Origin: Actinomycetes bacterium
Lineage (GTDB): Bacteria > Actinomycetota > Actinomycetes > Actinomycetales > Dermatophilaceae
Direction of reading: 5' to 3'
Length of the DNA stretch: 64,000 nucleotides
NCBI GenBank assembly: GCA_023420415.1
Contig: JAEZWF010000014.1
Span: 124,001 to 188,000 of the forward strand
The position numbers and the translations under genes are program-made. The notes below the pieces were generated by a model that worked only from the letters and a program-made list of their open reading frames with translations, had not been told where the DNA came from and searched no databases. Positions 8,772 to 16,820 of this stretch are shown here, in pieces (position 1 is the stretch's first letter; each line of letters starts with the position of its first letter).

Positions 8772-9398
8772 GTGTTCCTCCAGGGCAAGAACCACCAGCG
8801 CGTCGTCCGGATCAGCGTGTGGGTCGCCGTCATCGGGCTCCTGCTGGGCGTGCTGAGCACGGTCATCATGGCCACCGCGGCCGACGCGCACACCGCACTG
8901 AAGTCCAGCGACCCCAAGGACGGCGCCAAGCTCACCGCCGCACCGGCGCGCGTGGTGCTCACCTTCAACGAACCCCTGAGCGCCAGCTTCGCCACCGTCA
9001 CGGTCACCGGCCCGGGCGGGTCCGTCAGCAAGGGCAAGGCAAGCGTCGAGGGCGGCGTCGTGACGCAGACACTCGCGACCGGCATACCCAACGGCTCGTA
9101 TGCCGTGTCGTTCCGCGTCGTCAGCAAGGACGGGCACCCGGTGTCGGACAAGCTCGGGTTCACGGTCGCGGCGGCGACGGCCACGACCGCCACGCCCTCG
9201 TCGACGGGTTCCACCACATCCGGCACCCCGTCGACCGCCCCCACGACGACCCCCGCCGTCGCCGCCGAGCCTTCGGACGACCAGGCCACCGACAGCGGGC
9301 GCACGAGCCGGGTCGGCCTGGCCGTCGCGGTGGCCGCTCTCGCCCTCGCGGCAGGCACCGCGGTCATCGCCCTGACCCGGCGCCGCGGCCGCGAATGA
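8772..9398 (+). CDS. copC: CopC-domain copper-binding protein, membrane-anchored
   Basis: A 208-residue exported protein. An N-terminal hydrophobic signal (about 16-34) is followed by ADA-HTALKSSDP, so mature His1 would be a Cu(II) ligand as in CopC proteins. The CopC beta-sandwich runs to about residue 128, with a second ligand candidate in KDGHPVSD. A Thr/Ser/Pro linker and a C-terminal membrane helix with RRRGRE stop-transfer tail anchor it outside the membrane. I chose the GTG at 8772 (AGGA at 8761) because it places the signal at the N-terminus. No CopD neighbour is present. Confidence 0.8.
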   Translation: MFLQGKNHQRVVRISVWVAVIGLLLGVLSTVIMATAADAHTALKSSDPKDGAKLTAAPARVVLTFNEPLSASFATVTVTGPGGSVSKGKASVEGGVVTQTLATGIPNGSYAVSFRVVSKDGHPVSDKLGFTVAAATATTATPSSTGSTTSGTPSTAPTTTPAVAAEPSDDQATDSGRTSRVGLAVAVAALALAAGTAVIALTRRRGRE

Positions 9399-9456
9399 CG
9401 CCGCAGGTCAGCCGATTTCACTCCGGCGGCAGGCGGCTGCTACTGTCTCTCCTCGC

Positions 9457-9532
<76 letters not shown>

Positions 9533-9552
9533 CCTCCTCTGGCGAGTCACGC

Positions 9553-9582
9553 AAGCCCCCTGTGCACCGGCACCGGGGGTTT
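9553..9582 (+). terminator. Possible terminator after tRNA-Lys
   Basis: AAGCCCCC and GGGGGTTT flank a GC-rich loop about 20 bases after the tRNA end, giving a five-base GC stem followed by TTT. It is weak but well placed. Confidence 0.5.
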
Positions 9583-9696
9583 CGTCGTCCTGGGGCGCGC
9601 CTCGTCCGTTTGGATCGGATTTGGTCGCATCTCTCCCCCGGCGGGCCACCTGGGCCGTACGATCCGCCTGACATTCCGCACGCACGAGGGGGACAT

Positions 9697-12006
9697 GTGG
9701 CTGGGACCACTGCACGCTGGCGTCACCGGTCGACGGCGTGGCTCGCTGCCACGGCAGTCGTGGCGGGCCTGTTCGGGACTGCGGCAGGGGCCGGGCCGGC
9801 CGCTGCCGCTGACACAACCGGGCCTGTGCTGAACGCCATCTCGATCAGCCCGAGGACCGTTCACCCCGGGGAGACGGCGGCATTCGCCTATGACGCCGCG
9901 TCGAGCGAGCCGCTCACCAAGGTGGTGGTCGAGTACGACGCTTGGCCGGTCACCTACCGGTTCGAGACACCCGCTGCGGCGACGGTCCCCGCGAGCGGGA
10001 CCATCGACGTGTCGATGCCCCCGGGCAGCCGGAACAGGTCGTTCCCGATCAAGACCGTCACCCTGTCCGACGCCCTCGGGCGCAGCGCCACCTGGACCGC
10101 GTCCGGCACCATCAGTTACGCCGGCGGCGCCTCGGGGCCGGCAACACACGCGGTGCCCTTCCTGCCCGCGTCCTTCACGACAGCCGACTACACGCCCGAC
10201 ACCACGACCCCCACGCTCGTGTCGGTCTCGCGAGCCACCCCGGCCGCCGTCACGGTCGGCGAACCAATCGAGGTCGCCTACTCCGCGAGTGACGAGAGCG
10301 AGCTCTACTCCGTCACCGTCCGGTACGAAGCCGCGTCGGCAGCCCAGCAGCTCACGTTCGCGGCGACCCAGCGCGACCTGCCGAAGACCGGCACCCTCAC
10401 GCGCGCCGTCGAACCCACCTGGGCGAACGGCGCACACCGGGCCACGAGTGTCGTCGTCCGCGACCGGTTCGGACTCACCACCACGTACTCCCGCGACGGA
10501 AGCGTGACGGGAAGCTCGTCCATCCCCAGACCCCACACGTTCGACCTGAGCGCCCTCGACTTCACCGTCAGCGGCTCCCCGGCCGACTTCACCCCGCCCG
10601 TACTCACCTCGGTGGGCAACCCGACCAGCCCGGTCGCGCCGGCCGGTCGGGTGTCGCTGCCCTACGCGACCAGGGAGCTGACCGGTCCGCTCACCGTCTC
10701 GGCCAAGTTCACCGGCATCAACGGGCAGTGGCGCTCCTTCACCCTGGCGCAGTCCGGCCTGCCCCTGACGGGGACCCTCACCGGGACCGCCGGCACAGAC
10801 ACGCAGGTCGGCGCCCGCGGCAGCTATGCGCTCGAGTCGGTCGCGGTGGAGGATGCCCGGGGCAACCACGCCGTCTACAAGGCAGACGGCACGGTCGTCT
10901 CGTCCTCGCCCGCCGGACCCACCAGCCACACGCTGTCGATGCGCCGCACCGTCGTCCTCGCGGACAAGCCGGAGCCCGTCGGTTACGTCCGCGCGGTGCC
11001 CGGCGACCGGTCGGCCACGGTCACCTGGGAGGCCTACGGCGACAACGGTGGCGCTCCCGTCACTCGGGTCGTGGTGACTGCCAGCCCGTCCGGCAAGGTG
11101 CTCACCTCCAGCAGGACCAGCGGGTCCGTCACCTTCACCGGGCTCAGCAACCTGACGTCGTACACGTTCAGCGTCCGGGCGGACAACGGCGTCGGCCTCA
11201 GCGCACCAGTGAGCCGCACCGCCCTGCCGCGTCCCCGCGGCCCACGCCTGCTCGCCCCCGGCGACTACAACAAGGACGGCCGCATGGACGTCCTCGGCGT
11301 GAAGGCGAGCACCGGCGAGGTAATCGTCTACAACGGCAACGGCAAGGGTGGCTTCAGCGGGGCAGGCCGGGTCATCGGCCGCGGCTGGGGGCAGCAGCGC
11401 ATCGTGCTGCCCACCCAGGGGCCGCTCGAGGAAGGCCAAGCCCCGGACCTGTGGTCCGTCCACTACGACGGCACTCTGGCCGAGAGCGGTAGCCAGAACG
11501 GCACCATCAGCTACACGGTCCAGCGAGGTGCCGGCTGGGGGATGTACCGCTCCGTCTTCACCCCCGGCGACTGGACCGGCGACGGCCTGGCCGACGTGAT
11601 GGGCATCGACGACGCCGGCGGGCTCTACCTCTACAAGTACCGCCTCGACAACGCGATGTTCCAGCCCCGGGTGAAGGTCGGCGCGGGCTGGCAGAACTTC
11701 CGCCACGTCTTCGCGGCCGGTGACCAGAACGGTGACTGGAAGTCCGACCTCGTCGGCGTCCGCACCGACGGCACCCTGTGGCTCTACACCGGCAACGGCA
11801 AGGGCGGGTTCTCTGCCGCGGGCCGTAAGATCGGCTCCGGCTGGGGTGGCGCCCGCGCCGTCTTCATGACGGACTTCACCGGCGACCACCGGCCCGACAT
11901 CCTCTCGGTCGACGCGGAGGGCGCCATGCGGCTGTACCAGGGCAACGGCCGCGCCGGGTTCACGTCCAAGGGCGTCATCGGGCGCGGCTGGCAGATGTTC
12001 CTCTGA
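9697..12006 (+). CDS. Secreted fibronectin-III / FG-GAP repeat protein
   Basis: A 769-residue exported protein. I chose the GTG at 9697 because GAGGGGGAC precedes it and it puts a signal peptide (hydrophobic 16-33, then AGAGPAAAADTT) at the N-terminus. Three beta-sandwich modules of about 115 residues follow (near 36-150, 165-285 and 290-405). Each opens with a variant of D-TTP-TLxSVS and ends with a TSHT/PATH-like segment. A fibronectin type III domain spans about 425-510. The last 250 residues hold four FG-GAP/VCBS units with PGDYNKDGRMDVLGV-like calcium loops. It is probably a surface adhesion or polysaccharide-binding protein. No catalytic domain or sortase motif is seen, and it contains no GTATGCC copy. 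Confidence 0.7.
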   Translation: MAGTTARWRHRSTAWLAATAVVAGLFGTAAGAGPAAAADTTGPVLNAISISPRTVHPGETAAFAYDAASSEPLTKVVVEYDAWPVTYRFETPAAATVPASGTIDVSMPPGSRNRSFPIKTVTLSDALGRSATWTASGTISYAGGASGPATHAVPFLPASFTTADYTPDTTTPTLVSVSRATPAAVTVGEPIEVAYSASDESELYSVTVRYEAASAAQQLTFAATQRDLPKTGTLTRAVEPTWANGAHRATSVVVRDRFGLTTTYSRDGSVTGSSSIPRPHTFDLSALDFTVSGSPADFTPPVLTSVGNPTSPVAPAGRVSLPYATRELTGPLTVSAKFTGINGQWRSFTLAQSGLPLTGTLTGTAGTDTQVGARGSYALESVAVEDARGNHAVYKADGTVVSSSPAGPTSHTLSMRRTVVLADKPEPVGYVRAVPGDRSATVTWEAYGDNGGAPVTRVVVTASPSGKVLTSSRTSGSVTFTGLSNLTSYTFSVRADNGVGLSAPVSRTALPRPRGPRLLAPGDYNKDGRMDVLGVKASTGEVIVYNGNGKGGFSGAGRVIGRGWGQQRIVLPTQGPLEEGQAPDLWSVHYDGTLAESGSQNGTISYTVQRGAGWGMYRSVFTPGDWTGDGLADVMGIDDAGGLYLYKYRLDNAMFQPRVKVGAGWQNFRHVFAAGDQNGDWKSDLVGVRTDGTLWLYTGNGKGGFSAAGRKIGSGWGGARAVFMTDFTGDHRPDILSVDAEGAMRLYQGNGRAGFTSKGVIGRGWQMFL

Positions 12007-12718
12007 CCCGGGCAACGACTGCCGCGGCCAGGTCCGGGTCGGTGACGTCGTGCGTGCCGTCGTCCTGGGCGCCCAGCGGTATGCCGTGTGTCGACACCGC
12101 GCGCCGCGCCGAGAAGTGCACTGCCGCCACACCGGTGCCGAGCACCTGCTCGACCGTGTCCGGACCGATGCCGCCGCCCGCCATCACCTGGACACCCTTG
12201 CCGGCCGCCTCGACCATGCGGCGCAGGACCACGGTCCCTTGGGGCGCCGTGACCGCACCACCGGAGGTAAGCACGCGGGTTGCACCTGATGCCTGCGCAA
12301 TCTCAACGGCCGCAACGGGATCCGCACACACATCGACCACCCGGTGCACCGTCACGTCGCGCGCACCAGACCGGCCCACCACCTCCGCGACGAAGTCGCC
12401 GTCCAGCCGCCCCGCGGCCGTCTGGGCCCCGACGACGACCCCCGCCGCGCCGGCCGCCAGCGCACGGTCCACATCAGCGTAAGTCACGGCGAGCTCGTCC
12501 TCGGTGTACCGGAACCCACCCGGCCTCGGTCGCACGAGGACGTGGACCCCGACCGCGCCTGCCGCGGCTGCCACGGCGGCCTCGACCATGGCGATCGACG
12601 GCGTCACCCCACCGAGCGCGAGGGCCGAGCACAGCTCCACCCGGTCGACCCCCAGGTCCACCGCGACCCTGACCCCGGCAGCGTCCTGCACTGCGAGCTC
12701 GAGCTGCGGCCGGCTCAT
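11975..12718 (-). CDS. cutC: CutC family protein
   Basis: A 247-residue TIM-barrel protein of the CutC family, with VDRVELCSALALGGVTPS near 23-40, VHVLVRPRPGGFRYTEDE near 58-75 and VMAGGGIGPDTV near 175. CutC was named for copper homeostasis, but its biochemical role is unsettled. Start codon ATG at 12718 overlaps the stop of the M81 gene by four bases, so it is the second gene of a coupled pair. Its 3' end overlaps the convergent FG-GAP gene by 32 bp. Confidence 0.85.
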   Translation of the reverse strand: MSRPQLELAVQDAAGVRVAVDLGVDRVELCSALALGGVTPSIAMVEAAVAAAAGAVGVHVLVRPRPGGFRYTEDELAVTYADVDRALAAGAAGVVVGAQTAAGRLDGDFVAEVVGRSGARDVTVHRVVDVCADPVAAVEIAQASGATRVLTSGGAVTAPQGTVVLRRMVEAAGKGVQVMAGGGIGPDTVEQVLGTGVAAVHFSARRAVSTHGIPLGAQDDGTHDVTDPDLAAAVVARVRGTSASRAR

Positions 12719-14244
12719 CGGCCGGTCTCCCGAGGGCGGGCCGGACCGCTGAACAGCTCCGCCGACAGGTCCGGATCCCATCCCCCACCGACGCGGGTCT
12801 CGGCGTCGAACGGATGCATGGGGCGTCGGATCTGCTTGTGCCCCAGGCGTTCGAGGTCCTGGTCGACGCCACCAGGAGTGAGTGCGAGGGTCCAGCCGCG
12901 GGCGAGGTCGTGCAGCGTTGGCTCGAGGTAGCCGATCTTCGTGACGACGATGTCGGCCGCCACCGGGTCGAGCCCGATCGTCGTGAAGCCGGCGACGTCG
13001 TGGAAGGCCTTGCGGTGCTCGGTGACGATCGCGTGCAGTCCCCCGACGCGCACGACGGCGATGCCGCCCGCGTCCGGATCGCCTTCGTGCAACGCGTGGA
13101 GTATGCCGCGCAGTCGCGCCGGCGGGGCGGGCGAGGGTGTCGTGCGCGCACCGACCTCCAGGTCGACCACGTCGCCAATCTCTTTGTGCCGCAGCGCTCT
13201 CAATGCTTCGGTGTCGAAGACCGAGGCGACAAGGGTGGTGGGACCGCCATCGCTGGTGAGCTCCGGGCGGGCGAGCAGCCGCCTCAGCGCCCACGTGACG
13301 TCGCCGGTGCCGCCGGCACCGGGGTTGTCGCCGGAGTCGGAGATGACGTGGGGCCGGGCGTCACTCACGAGGGCCAGGTCCACCGCCTCGTCGAGGGTGG
13401 CCGTCGGCCCGACGAACTCGAACTCGTCGCGGATCCGCCACAGCCCTCGGGCCAGCTCCTCGGCACCTGTCGTGCACGCCGAGGGGTCCGTGCCCTGCAC
13501 CATCACGACCGCGTGGCACCGGGGCTCATCCGCCCACGCGTACCCCACCCAGATCGCTGCGTCGAGCACGCCGTCGCGGGCAGCGACCTCGGGCACCCGC
13601 GCATAGAGGCTCCGCGCGGGCTCGACCCTCGTGCTCGTCCTCTCCCCCGGCAGCAGAATCGGCACGGCAACCCGGGCGCGGACCGGCGCCACGCCAGAGC
13701 GCAGCACGTCCACCAGGTTGCGACCGGCACGGTCCCGCGTCTCGTCGGCGTCCTCGTGCGGAGCCATCCGGAAACAGGTGAGCAGGTCGACCAGCTCGGC
13801 CAGCTCGCAGGAGACGTTGCCGTGCAGGTCCAGGGCGGCAGAGATCATGACGCCGGGTCCGACCACGTGGCGGATCGCCCGCACCAGATCGGCCTCCGCG
13901 TCGTCGAGGCCGTCCACCGACATGGCCCCGTGGATGTCGAGCAGGATCCCGTTGAGTGGTCCGTCGTCGAGGACGGCCCGCAGCCCGGAGCAGATCCGCG
14001 CGCGGTGGTCGGCGTAGACCTCAGCCAGCACCGCCCCACCCGGGATCGAGCGCGCGAAGTGCACGCCCACCCAGTCGACGTCGGGCGCGGTCTCGCGCGT
14101 GACGGCATACCGGTCGAGGAGCTCCTGGCCGGCGACGACACGGAAATCACGCGCCCCCGCGCGGTGGGGCGAGAAGGTGGACGACTCGATCCACATGCCG
14201 GCCACTGCGATCCGCAGGCGGCGGTCGGCATCGGTCGGCGGCAC
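12715..14244 (-). CDS. M81 family metallopeptidase (MlrC-like)
   Basis: A 509-residue protein related to microcystinase MlrC. Visible motifs include IAVAGMWIESSTFSPH at the start, LDIHGAMSVDGLDDAE near 100, a central ALDLHGNVS and SDSGDNPGAGGTGD near 310, with His and Asp residues that bind zinc in the family. M81 proteins cleave linearised cyclic peptides or act on unknown substrates. GTG at 14244 is preceded by TAGGTT seven bases upstream, hence leaderless. The open frame continues to 14406 without conserved sequence. It is coupled to cutC. Confidence 0.8.
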   Translation of the reverse strand: MPPTDADRRLRIAVAGMWIESSTFSPHRAGARDFRVVAGQELLDRYAVTRETAPDVDWVGVHFARSIPGGAVLAEVYADHRARICSGLRAVLDDGPLNGILLDIHGAMSVDGLDDAEADLVRAIRHVVGPGVMISAALDLHGNVSCELAELVDLLTCFRMAPHEDADETRDRAGRNLVDVLRSGVAPVRARVAVPILLPGERTSTRVEPARSLYARVPEVAARDGVLDAAIWVGYAWADEPRCHAVVMVQGTDPSACTTGAEELARGLWRIRDEFEFVGPTATLDEAVDLALVSDARPHVISDSGDNPGAGGTGDVTWALRRLLARPELTSDGGPTTLVASVFDTEALRALRHKEIGDVVDLEVGARTTPSPAPPARLRGILHALHEGDPDAGGIAVVRVGGLHAIVTEHRKAFHDVAGFTTIGLDPVAADIVVTKIGYLEPTLHDLARGWTLALTPGGVDQDLERLGHKQIRRPMHPFDAETRVGGGWDPDLSAELFSGPARPRETGR

Positions 14245-14331
14245 GGCACCCAACCTAGCGGTGCGTCCGGTCCGCGAGACGGGGACCGCTGCCCGTGGAC
14301 GCGCCCCTGGCGTCCGTGCTGCACTACTGGC

Positions 14332-14415
14332 ATGTCTTCGTCCATCGCACGGGTCTGCGCGCACATGGGTGCCATGTGCCGCTGCACCATGCGGTGTTGC
14401 TGCCACTGCGCCTGA
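14332..14415 (+). CDS. Cys-rich 27-codon upstream ORF (putative cysteine attenuator)
   Basis: A complete ATG-to-TGA ORF encodes 27 residues, seven of them Cys, six within the last twelve (MCRCTMRCCCHCA). It lies 211 bases upstream of cysteine dioxygenase on the same strand, in a gap of about 380 bases with no other gene. Polycysteine leader ORFs are known in mycobacteria, where stalling at Cys codons controls downstream expression. No ribosome-binding site is visible, fitting a leaderless start. The function is inferred from composition and position. Confidence 0.6.
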   Translation: MSSSIARVCAHMGAMCRCTMRCCCHCA

Positions 14416-14477
14416 CAGCCCGCAGCAGCCACGTCCTCCCCGCCCAGGGGTCGAGGACCAGACCCGGAGACGAACTC

Positions 14478-14717
14478 ATGGCCACACCGGCACCCAGCCA
14501 CACGGCATACCGCCGCATCCATCTCGACCTGTGCCTCCTGCAGGGCTCGATGTGTCGCCGAATGTGTTGCACAGCAATGCATTCCACGACCACCAGCCAT
14601 CACCGACCTGCACAGGAGACAACTCATGACCGCCGTCACCACCGGCACCCCCGGAGTCAACCGCTTCACCCGCCAGCAGCTGTTGCGCACCGCGCGCCTC
14701 TTCGCCACCGACCCTGA
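14478..14717 (+). CDS. Second Cys-containing leader-like ORF overlapping cdo
   Basis: An ORF from ATG 14478 encodes YRRIHLDLCLLQGSMCRRMC near residues 11-30. This resembles the RRxHxDL...C pattern of short leader peptides found upstream of sulfur genes in streptomycetes (recalled, not searched). It has no stop before 14717, so it reads through the cysteine dioxygenase start in another frame. Ribosomes on it would cross the cdo start region. It may be a true overlapping leader, or only its first 35 codons may matter. Confidence 0.4.
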   Translation: MATPAPSHTAYRRIHLDLCLLQGSMCRRMCCTAMHSTTTSHHRPAQETTHDRRHHRHPRSQPLHPPAAVAHRAPLRHRP

Positions 14718-15108
14718 GCTGCCGCGGCTCGTCGACCTGGCCGCGACCGAGCGCACCTGGCACCGCCTCGACGCCACCGACCACCTCGAGATCTGGGTCA
14801 TCGGCTGGCCTGTCGGCTCGCGGACCGGGTGGCACGACCACCTGCGGTCCGAGGGCGCGTTCCTCACCGTCACCGGCGAGCTGCTGGAGCAGACCTTTTC
14901 CGGTGGGGAGGTCCACGACCGCCACCTGTGGGAGGACGAGGGGCGTTCGTTCGGCCCGCGGCACATCCACAACGTCGCCAACCTCGGTGACCGCCCCGCC
15001 CTGTCCGTGCACGTCTACTCACCCGCACTGCGCGGCATGACGCGTTACGCACTCGTCGACGGCGGTCTGCGCGAGACCAGCGTCGAGCGGGCCGGGGTGC
15101 AGTGGTGA
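14626..15108 (+). CDS. cdo: Cysteine dioxygenase family protein
   Basis: A 160-residue cupin of the type I cysteine dioxygenase family, which oxidises cysteine to cysteine sulfinate with Fe(II) and O2. The iron ligands are His70 and His72 in GWHDHLRSEGAF and His115 in RHIHNVAN; SVHVYSPALRGM matches the family C-terminal strand. GGAG precedes the ATG (ACAGGAGACAACTC). It is translationally coupled to the rhodanese gene. The two Cys-rich ORFs upstream suggest control by cysteine supply. Confidence 0.85.
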   Translation: MTAVTTGTPGVNRFTRQQLLRTARLFATDPELPRLVDLAATERTWHRLDATDHLEIWVIGWPVGSRTGWHDHLRSEGAFLTVTGELLEQTFSGGEVHDRHLWEDEGRSFGPRHIHNVANLGDRPALSVHVYSPALRGMTRYALVDGGLRETSVERAGVQW

Positions 15109-15590
15109 CCGCCCTCGCACCCGCCGCGTCAACACCGGCGGGCACCCACGACCCGCTCTGGGAGACGAGGTTGTTCAGCGCCCCCCACTACGACGGCATC
15201 GACCACCAGCTCGCCGACGCCCGGAGCCGGCTGCGCCGGGTGAGCGTGCGCGCGGCATACCAAGAGGTACTGCACCAGCGCGCGGTCCTCGTCGACATCC
15301 GTCCGGCCGCCCAACGGGCCGCCGAGGGTGAGGTCGCCGCCCACCTGACCCCGCTCGTCGTGGAGCGCAACGTCCTGGAGTGGCGGTTCGACCCGCGGCA
15401 CGACGCCCGGCTCCCGGTGGCGGGTTTCGACGCCCGCGTGCTGGTGCTGTGCCAGGAGGGCTACACGTCGTCGCTGGCCGCAGATGCGTTGGTGCGCCTG
15501 GGAGTTCGGCGCGCGAGCGACGTCGTGGGTGGGTTCCGGGCGTGGCGCGAGGCAGGGCTGCCCGTCGCGGGCCGGCCACGCGCGAGCTAG
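15105..15590 (+). CDS. Rhodanese-like sulfurtransferase
   Basis: A 161-residue single rhodanese domain. VLVDIRPAAQRAAEGEV opens the fold, and the active-site loop is CQEGYTSSLAA with catalytic Cys near residue 109. The first 30 residues are a poorly conserved extension. The GTG at 15105 overlaps the cdo stop (GTGA); a GTG one codon earlier is possible. Pairing with cysteine dioxygenase suggests handling of cysteine-derived sulfur. The 3' end overlaps the convergent GroES-like gene by four bases. Confidence 0.8.
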   Translation: MTALAPAASTPAGTHDPLWETRLFSAPHYDGIDHQLADARSRLRRVSVRAAYQEVLHQRAVLVDIRPAAQRAAEGEVAAHLTPLVVERNVLEWRFDPRHDARLPVAGFDARVLVLCQEGYTSSLAADALVRLGVRRASDVVGGFRAWREAGLPVAGRPRAS

Positions 15591-15910
15591 AGGTAGAGGC
15601 CGGTCTGGCCGTCGCTCACGCGAGCGGCGGCCACGGCGTGGATGTCGCGCTCACGCAGCACGACGTAGTCCTTGGCCTGCACCTCGACCTCGGCACGCTC
15701 CTCGGGGTCGAACAGCACGCGGTCGTCGATCTCGACCTGGCGCACGTTGTGGCCGACTGCGACCACGGTGCCCCAGGCGAGACGACGGCCCACGCTCGCG
15801 GTGGCCGGGATGACGATGCCGCCGCCGGACCGGCGTTCGCCGCCCTCGCCCTCGAGCGAGACCAGCACCCGGTCGTGCAGCATCCGGACCGGTAGGCGCC
15901 CCTCAGCCAC
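15587..15910 (-). CDS. GroES-like co-chaperonin paralogue
   Basis: A 107-residue Cpn10-fold protein. It shows LHDRVLVSLEG, a mobile-loop region near 22-40 (ERRSGGGIVIPATA), WGTVVAVGHN, VLFDPEERAEVEVQAKDYVVLRERDI and a divergent C-terminus. No groEL is adjacent, so it is probably a stand-alone paralogue rather than the housekeeping GroES. GTG start overlaps the DUF3618 gene by eight bases. Confidence 0.75.
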   Translation of the reverse strand: MAEGRLPVRMLHDRVLVSLEGEGGERRSGGGIVIPATASVGRRLAWGTVVAVGHNVRQVEIDDRVLFDPEERAEVEVQAKDYVVLRERDIHAVAAARVSDGQTGLYL

Positions 15911-16217
15911 GTCGGCGGCGCAGCGCCCCGAGGCCGATCAGCGTGACGGCTGCGGCAGCCAGGGCGGCGATGCGCTCGGTGCGCAGGTCGCCCGTGGGGG
16001 TGCGGGTCGCCTCGGTGAACTTCGTCTTGGCGCTCTCGACCTCGCGGCGCACGATCTCCTTGGGCGCGGTGCGCACGTGCAGCTCGTCGACCGTGCCGGC
16101 GAGGCGAGCCCGCGCGGCGTCGATCTCCGCCTGCAGCTCCGCGACCGACTTGGCCGGCTCGGCCTTGTCGGGCGTGCTGCCGTTCTGCTGGGGCTTGGGG
16201 GTGGTGGTGTCGCTCAT
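15903..16217 (-). CDS. DUF3618 family small membrane protein
   Basis: A 104-residue protein. The N-terminus is polar and disordered, then a helix carries AELQAEIDAARARLAGTVDEL, the hallmark of DUF3618. One membrane helix (about 80-98) ends in RRRRG. GGAAGG lies before the ATG. It sits between bcp and the GroES-like gene in one operon. Function unknown; the family often accompanies membrane-stress or transport genes. Confidence 0.75.
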   Translation of the reverse strand: MSDTTTPKPQQNGSTPDKAEPAKSVAELQAEIDAARARLAGTVDELHVRTAPKEIVRREVESAKTKFTEATRTPTGDLRTERIAALAAAAVTLIGLGALRRRRG

Positions 16218-16219
16218 GG

Positions 16220-16699
16220 TCAGACCTTCCCATCCAGGCCGAGGTCGCGTCGCAGCTTGGCGACGTGGCCGGTGGCCTTGACGTTGTACCAGGCATCGGA
16301 GACGGTGCCGTCCTCGTCGACGACGATGGTGCTGCGGATGACGCCTTCCACGGTCTTGCCGTAGAGCCTCTTCTCGCCGAAGGCGCCGTACTCGTTCATG
16401 ACGTTCTTGTCCGGGTCGGACAGCAGGGTGATGCCGAGGCCGTCACGCTCGCGGAACTTGGCGAGCTTCTCGGGCTTGTCCGGCGAGATGCCGAGCACCT
16501 CGTAGCCCTCACCGTGGAGGGTGGCGATGTTGTCGCTGAAGTCGCAGGCCTGCTTGGTGCAGCCGGGGGTCATCGCGGCCGGGTAGAAGTAGACGATCAC
16601 CTTGCGCCCGCGCAGGTCCGACAGCGTCACCGTGCCGCCCCGGTCGTCCGACAGCGTGAAGTCAGGGGCCTTGTCGCCCTTGGTCAGCCGGTCAGCCAC
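16220..16699 (-). CDS. bcp: Thioredoxin-dependent peroxiredoxin, Bcp/PrxQ type
   Basis: A 159-residue peroxidase reducing H2O2 and organic hydroperoxides. APDFTLSDDRGG leads to the catalytic motif MTPGCTKQACDF, with peroxidatic Cys and the resolving Cys five residues later as in PrxQ. GTG at 16699 is preceded by a GGAG-like sequence and gives the usual length; the frame is open far upstream but that part is the complement of the transporter gene. It is first of a three-gene operon with DUF3618 and GroES-like. Confidence 0.9.
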   Translation of the reverse strand: MADRLTKGDKAPDFTLSDDRGGTVTLSDLRGRKVIVYFYPAAMTPGCTKQACDFSDNIATLHGEGYEVLGISPDKPEKLAKFRERDGLGITLLSDPDKNVMNEYGAFGEKRLYGKTVEGVIRSTIVVDEDGTVSDAWYNVKATGHVAKLRRDLGLDGKV

Positions 16700-16747
16700 G
16701 CTCGCCTCGCTCCTCGCGCTCCGGGGTTCGCGAACCCGGGGTAGTTG

Positions 16748-16764
16748 TTGCAACCCATTTGCAA
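16748..16764. promoter_or_regulatory. Nur box (nickel-responsive operator)
   Basis: TTGCAA-CCCAT-TTGCAA matches the Streptomyces Nur consensus tTGCaa-N5-ttGCAA exactly. It sits 57 bases before the start of the ECF transporter operon and 49 bases from the divergent bcp start, and overlaps a plausible -10 (CAATAG). It predicts nickel-dependent repression of the transporter and possibly of bcp. Confidence 0.75.
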
Positions 16765-16820
16765 TAGCGTGGGGCTCGAGCCCCGATAGATCGACCTCCA
16801 ACCTATCCCAGGAGCGCCGC

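Noticed and set aside
9547..12132. 861-residue minus-strand ORF opposite the FG-GAP gene
   Set aside because: It is a GC-frame shadow: low-complexity Gly/Arg/Val composition, no motif, and the plus-strand protein has clear domains.
12719..13294. Fusion of CutC to an upstream domain
   Set aside because: The extension is the shadow of the M81 peptidase; ATG 12718 overlaps its stop exactly.
16720..16820. Cobalamin riboswitch before the ECF transporter
   Set aside because: The leader is under 80 bases, too short, and no B12-box is seen; a Nur box explains control.
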